In this document: piece by piece, positions 46,152 through 47,129 of the stretch | How positions within the stretch are numbered: the stretch's first letter is position 1 | Layout: every line of letters starts with the position of its first letter | From: a virus | Length of the DNA stretch: 47,129 nucleotides | IMG/VR virus record: IMGVR_UViG_3300045303_000120 | Coordinates: 1-47,129 of that record | Reading direction: 5' to 3' (one strand) | Notes under the pieces: model-generated | Told to the model about the DNA's origin: nothing | Seen by the model: only the letters and a program-made list of their open reading frames with translations | Databases searched by the model: none | Position numbers and translations under genes: made by a program

Positions 46152-46388
46152 ATAGGGTGTAGCGTGACAAGCGTGACATAAGCGTGACATTGGGATGTTG
46201 GAATTTCTAGTGTCATACCAACGGTTTACAGACAGCGTGACATAGCGTGACATAGCGTGACATTTCAAAGCCCCCATCCCGAAGGGAGCGTGACAAGCGT
46301 CCGCCCCCCTCTAAGGGGGCGGCGCGTCACGTCACGCTGGGGTCGGGGGTCCGAATGAGCATGATCGAGGATTTAATTAAATTAAATC
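46106..46388. other. Candidate replication origin (iterons plus AT-rich element)
   Basis: The 9-bp word AGCGTGACA occurs as direct copies at 46106, 46161, 46170, 46181, 46234, 46244, 46254 and 46287, several only 9-11 bp apart, with an inverted copy at 46131-46139 and part copies at 46324-46338. An 8-bp GC hairpin follows at 46301-46322. At 46370-46388 there is an AT-only palindrome (GATTTAATT-A-AATTAAATC) in an otherwise GC-rich sequence. Closely spaced iterons, an AT-rich unwinding-type element and a primase-helicase gene directly upstream are the parts expected of an initiator-dependent origin. The function is inferred. Confidence 0.7.
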
Positions 46389-46960
46389 GGGAAGCCGTTG
46401 GTCCTGCGCCTGGAGTGGTGTCGTGGGTTCCGCGACGCCGACGATGGACGGATCTGCGGGCGGTCGAGCAGACCCTGGACAAGACACGGGAACGAAGACG
46501 GCTCTGGGACGAGGAGACGGCCCGGATCAAGGCGAAGATGCTGACGGCGAAACTTAAGCGGGAGCAGGGACGGGCTGGCTTTGGGATAGTGCGGACGAAC
46601 TCGCAATGGATCGAGCTGATCGTGTGGATGGAACCGGGGCGCTGGTACAATTTGCGGGGGCTGGAGCGTGTGGTCGGGAGGCGAAAGCCGGTCAACTGGG
46701 GTTGTTCGTGGGCGACCCAGGTGTTTCTAAAAAAGGTTCCGGGTCGGTGGGGAAAACAGCTTTGGTGCCTGAACAGGTGGGGCAGGGCTTTGCGTGAGGC
46801 GGTGTGGGCCGATCCGGGTTTGGATCGGATTCATTTGATGGAGCTGGACGGGGCCAAGCCGGAAGTATGGCGCGCGGCGTCGCTGAAACGCAGGAAACCG
46901 AGGGGTGGCCGTCTTTTCGAGGGTAGCGCACCCGAGCAGGGCCGCTCACCCATGAGCTGA
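46355..46960 (+). CDS. Basic protein of unknown function, 201 aa
   Basis: Strongly basic, Arg/Trp-rich protein. Residues 25-75 are a charged helical region (RRRRWTDLRAVEQTLDKTRERRRLWDEETARIKAKML). Residues 90-155 look winged-helix-like (IVWMEPGRWYNLRGLERVVGRRKPVNWGCSWATQVFLKKVPGRWGKQLWCLNRWG). The composition suggests DNA or RNA binding. Its first codons contain the AT-rich palindrome of the candidate origin, which forces unusual TTA and AAT codons at the N-terminus. It may be an origin-binding or accessory replication protein, but nothing names it. Confidence 0.65.
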   Translation: MSMIEDLIKLNREAVGPAPGVVSWVPRRRRWTDLRAVEQTLDKTRERRRLWDEETARIKAKMLTAKLKREQGRAGFGIVRTNSQWIELIVWMEPGRWYNLRGLERVVGRRKPVNWGCSWATQVFLKKVPGRWGKQLWCLNRWGRALREAVWADPGLDRIHLMELDGAKPEVWRAASLKRRKPRGGRLFEGSAPEQGRSPMS

Positions 46961-47018
46961 ACCGGAAAAGATCAGGGGCGGTCGCGCCGGGAATTGAAAA
47001 ACGAACTGGCGGGGCCGA

Positions 47019-47062
47019 TTTGAAAAACGGGGGGAAAGCGTTTTTCAAAAATTTGCAAATTT
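47019..47062. repeat. Right-end inverted repeat and AT palindrome
   Basis: TTTGAAAAACG (47019-47029) pairs perfectly with CGTTTTTCAAA (47039-47049) across a 9-nt G-rich loop. Immediately after lies the perfect 14-bp palindrome AAATTTGCAAATTT (47049-47062). A further copy of TTGAAAAACG stands upstream near 46994. GTCACGCTGG, the end of the origin region (46331-46340), recurs at 47091-47100. The last 169 bp hold no gene I can support. Confidence 0.75.
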
Positions 47063-47129
47063 CAACACATAAGAACAAAGAAAGAATCTCGTCACGCTGG
47101 ACCTCGACCACCGGGGGCCTGGGCGGACC

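Noticed and set aside
1-47129. tRNA genes, integrase or att sites
   Set aside because: I saw no cloverleaf with a T-loop GTTCRANNC and matching arms, and no tyrosine or serine recombinase motifs in the translated frames, so temperate integration is not supported.

Overview
The window reads as an essentially complete genome, or genome-length contig, of a tailed double-stranded DNA phage with podovirus-type architecture. It carries terminase, portal, scaffold, capsid, T7-like tail-tube proteins, internal virion proteins, lysis genes and a self-encoded replication module. I see no integrase, excisionase, tRNA gene, CRISPR array, insertion sequence or single-subunit RNA polymerase, so the host RNA polymerase probably transcribes all genes. 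The sequence is GC-rich (about 60 percent by eye). The host is uncertain. A phage-encoded exported protein with a PEP/VPLPA-CTERM sorting tail points to an exopolysaccharide-producing Gram-negative bacterium, probably a proteobacterium.

Layout. Positions 1-300 hold a tandem array of CCCTGG...CCAGGG hairpin units followed by a leftward terminator. Positions 310-3536 are a leftward operon: a MoxR-type AAA ATPase, its VWA-like partner, one cytosolic unknown, two membrane microproteins of 28-29 residues, and a 70-residue unknown. A divergent control region (3537-3789) separates it from a rightward small-terminase-like gene. A 439-bp gene-free stretch full of perfect inverted repeats follows. From 4661 to 31974 all genes run rightward: lytic transglycosylase, tail fibre, cadherin-repeat tail protein, large terminase, portal, scaffold, capsid, tail-tube proteins A and B, a gp13-like protein, five internal virion proteins, membrane/coiled-coil protein, amidase endolysin, XRE regulator and a membrane microprotein. 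From 43879 back to 31960 all genes run leftward: HTH regulator, RuvC-like resolvase, DUF2800 nuclease, DUF2815 single-strand binding protein, the PEP-CTERM protein, DUF7768, a MazZ-like protein, family A DNA polymerase, several small zinc-ribbon and winged-helix proteins, and a DNA methyltransferase. From 44070 rightward come a primase-polymerase/helicase, an iteron-type candidate origin and one basic protein of unknown function.

Together these form a coherent replisome (prim-pol/helicase, family A polymerase, SSB, nuclease, resolvase) loading at an origin near 46.1-46.4 kb, with a separate virion and lysis operon. The transcription units diverge at 3.6 and 43.9 kb. They converge at 31.97 kb and, if the ends join, at the terminator beside the left array.

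Two whole-genome signals are the most unusual. First, the octamer TAAAAGAC and its variant TAACAGAC occur about 25 times on either strand outside the left arm, built with different reading frames and otherwise rare codons. Second, the left arm (about 0.7-4.4 kb) is instead packed with GAGTC/GACTC (about 50 copies) and bounded on both sides by related CCAGGG/CCCTGG hairpin repeats. The genome therefore looks like two pieces with different DNA word signatures. All functional names rest on reading motifs and gene order by eye; no database search was run.
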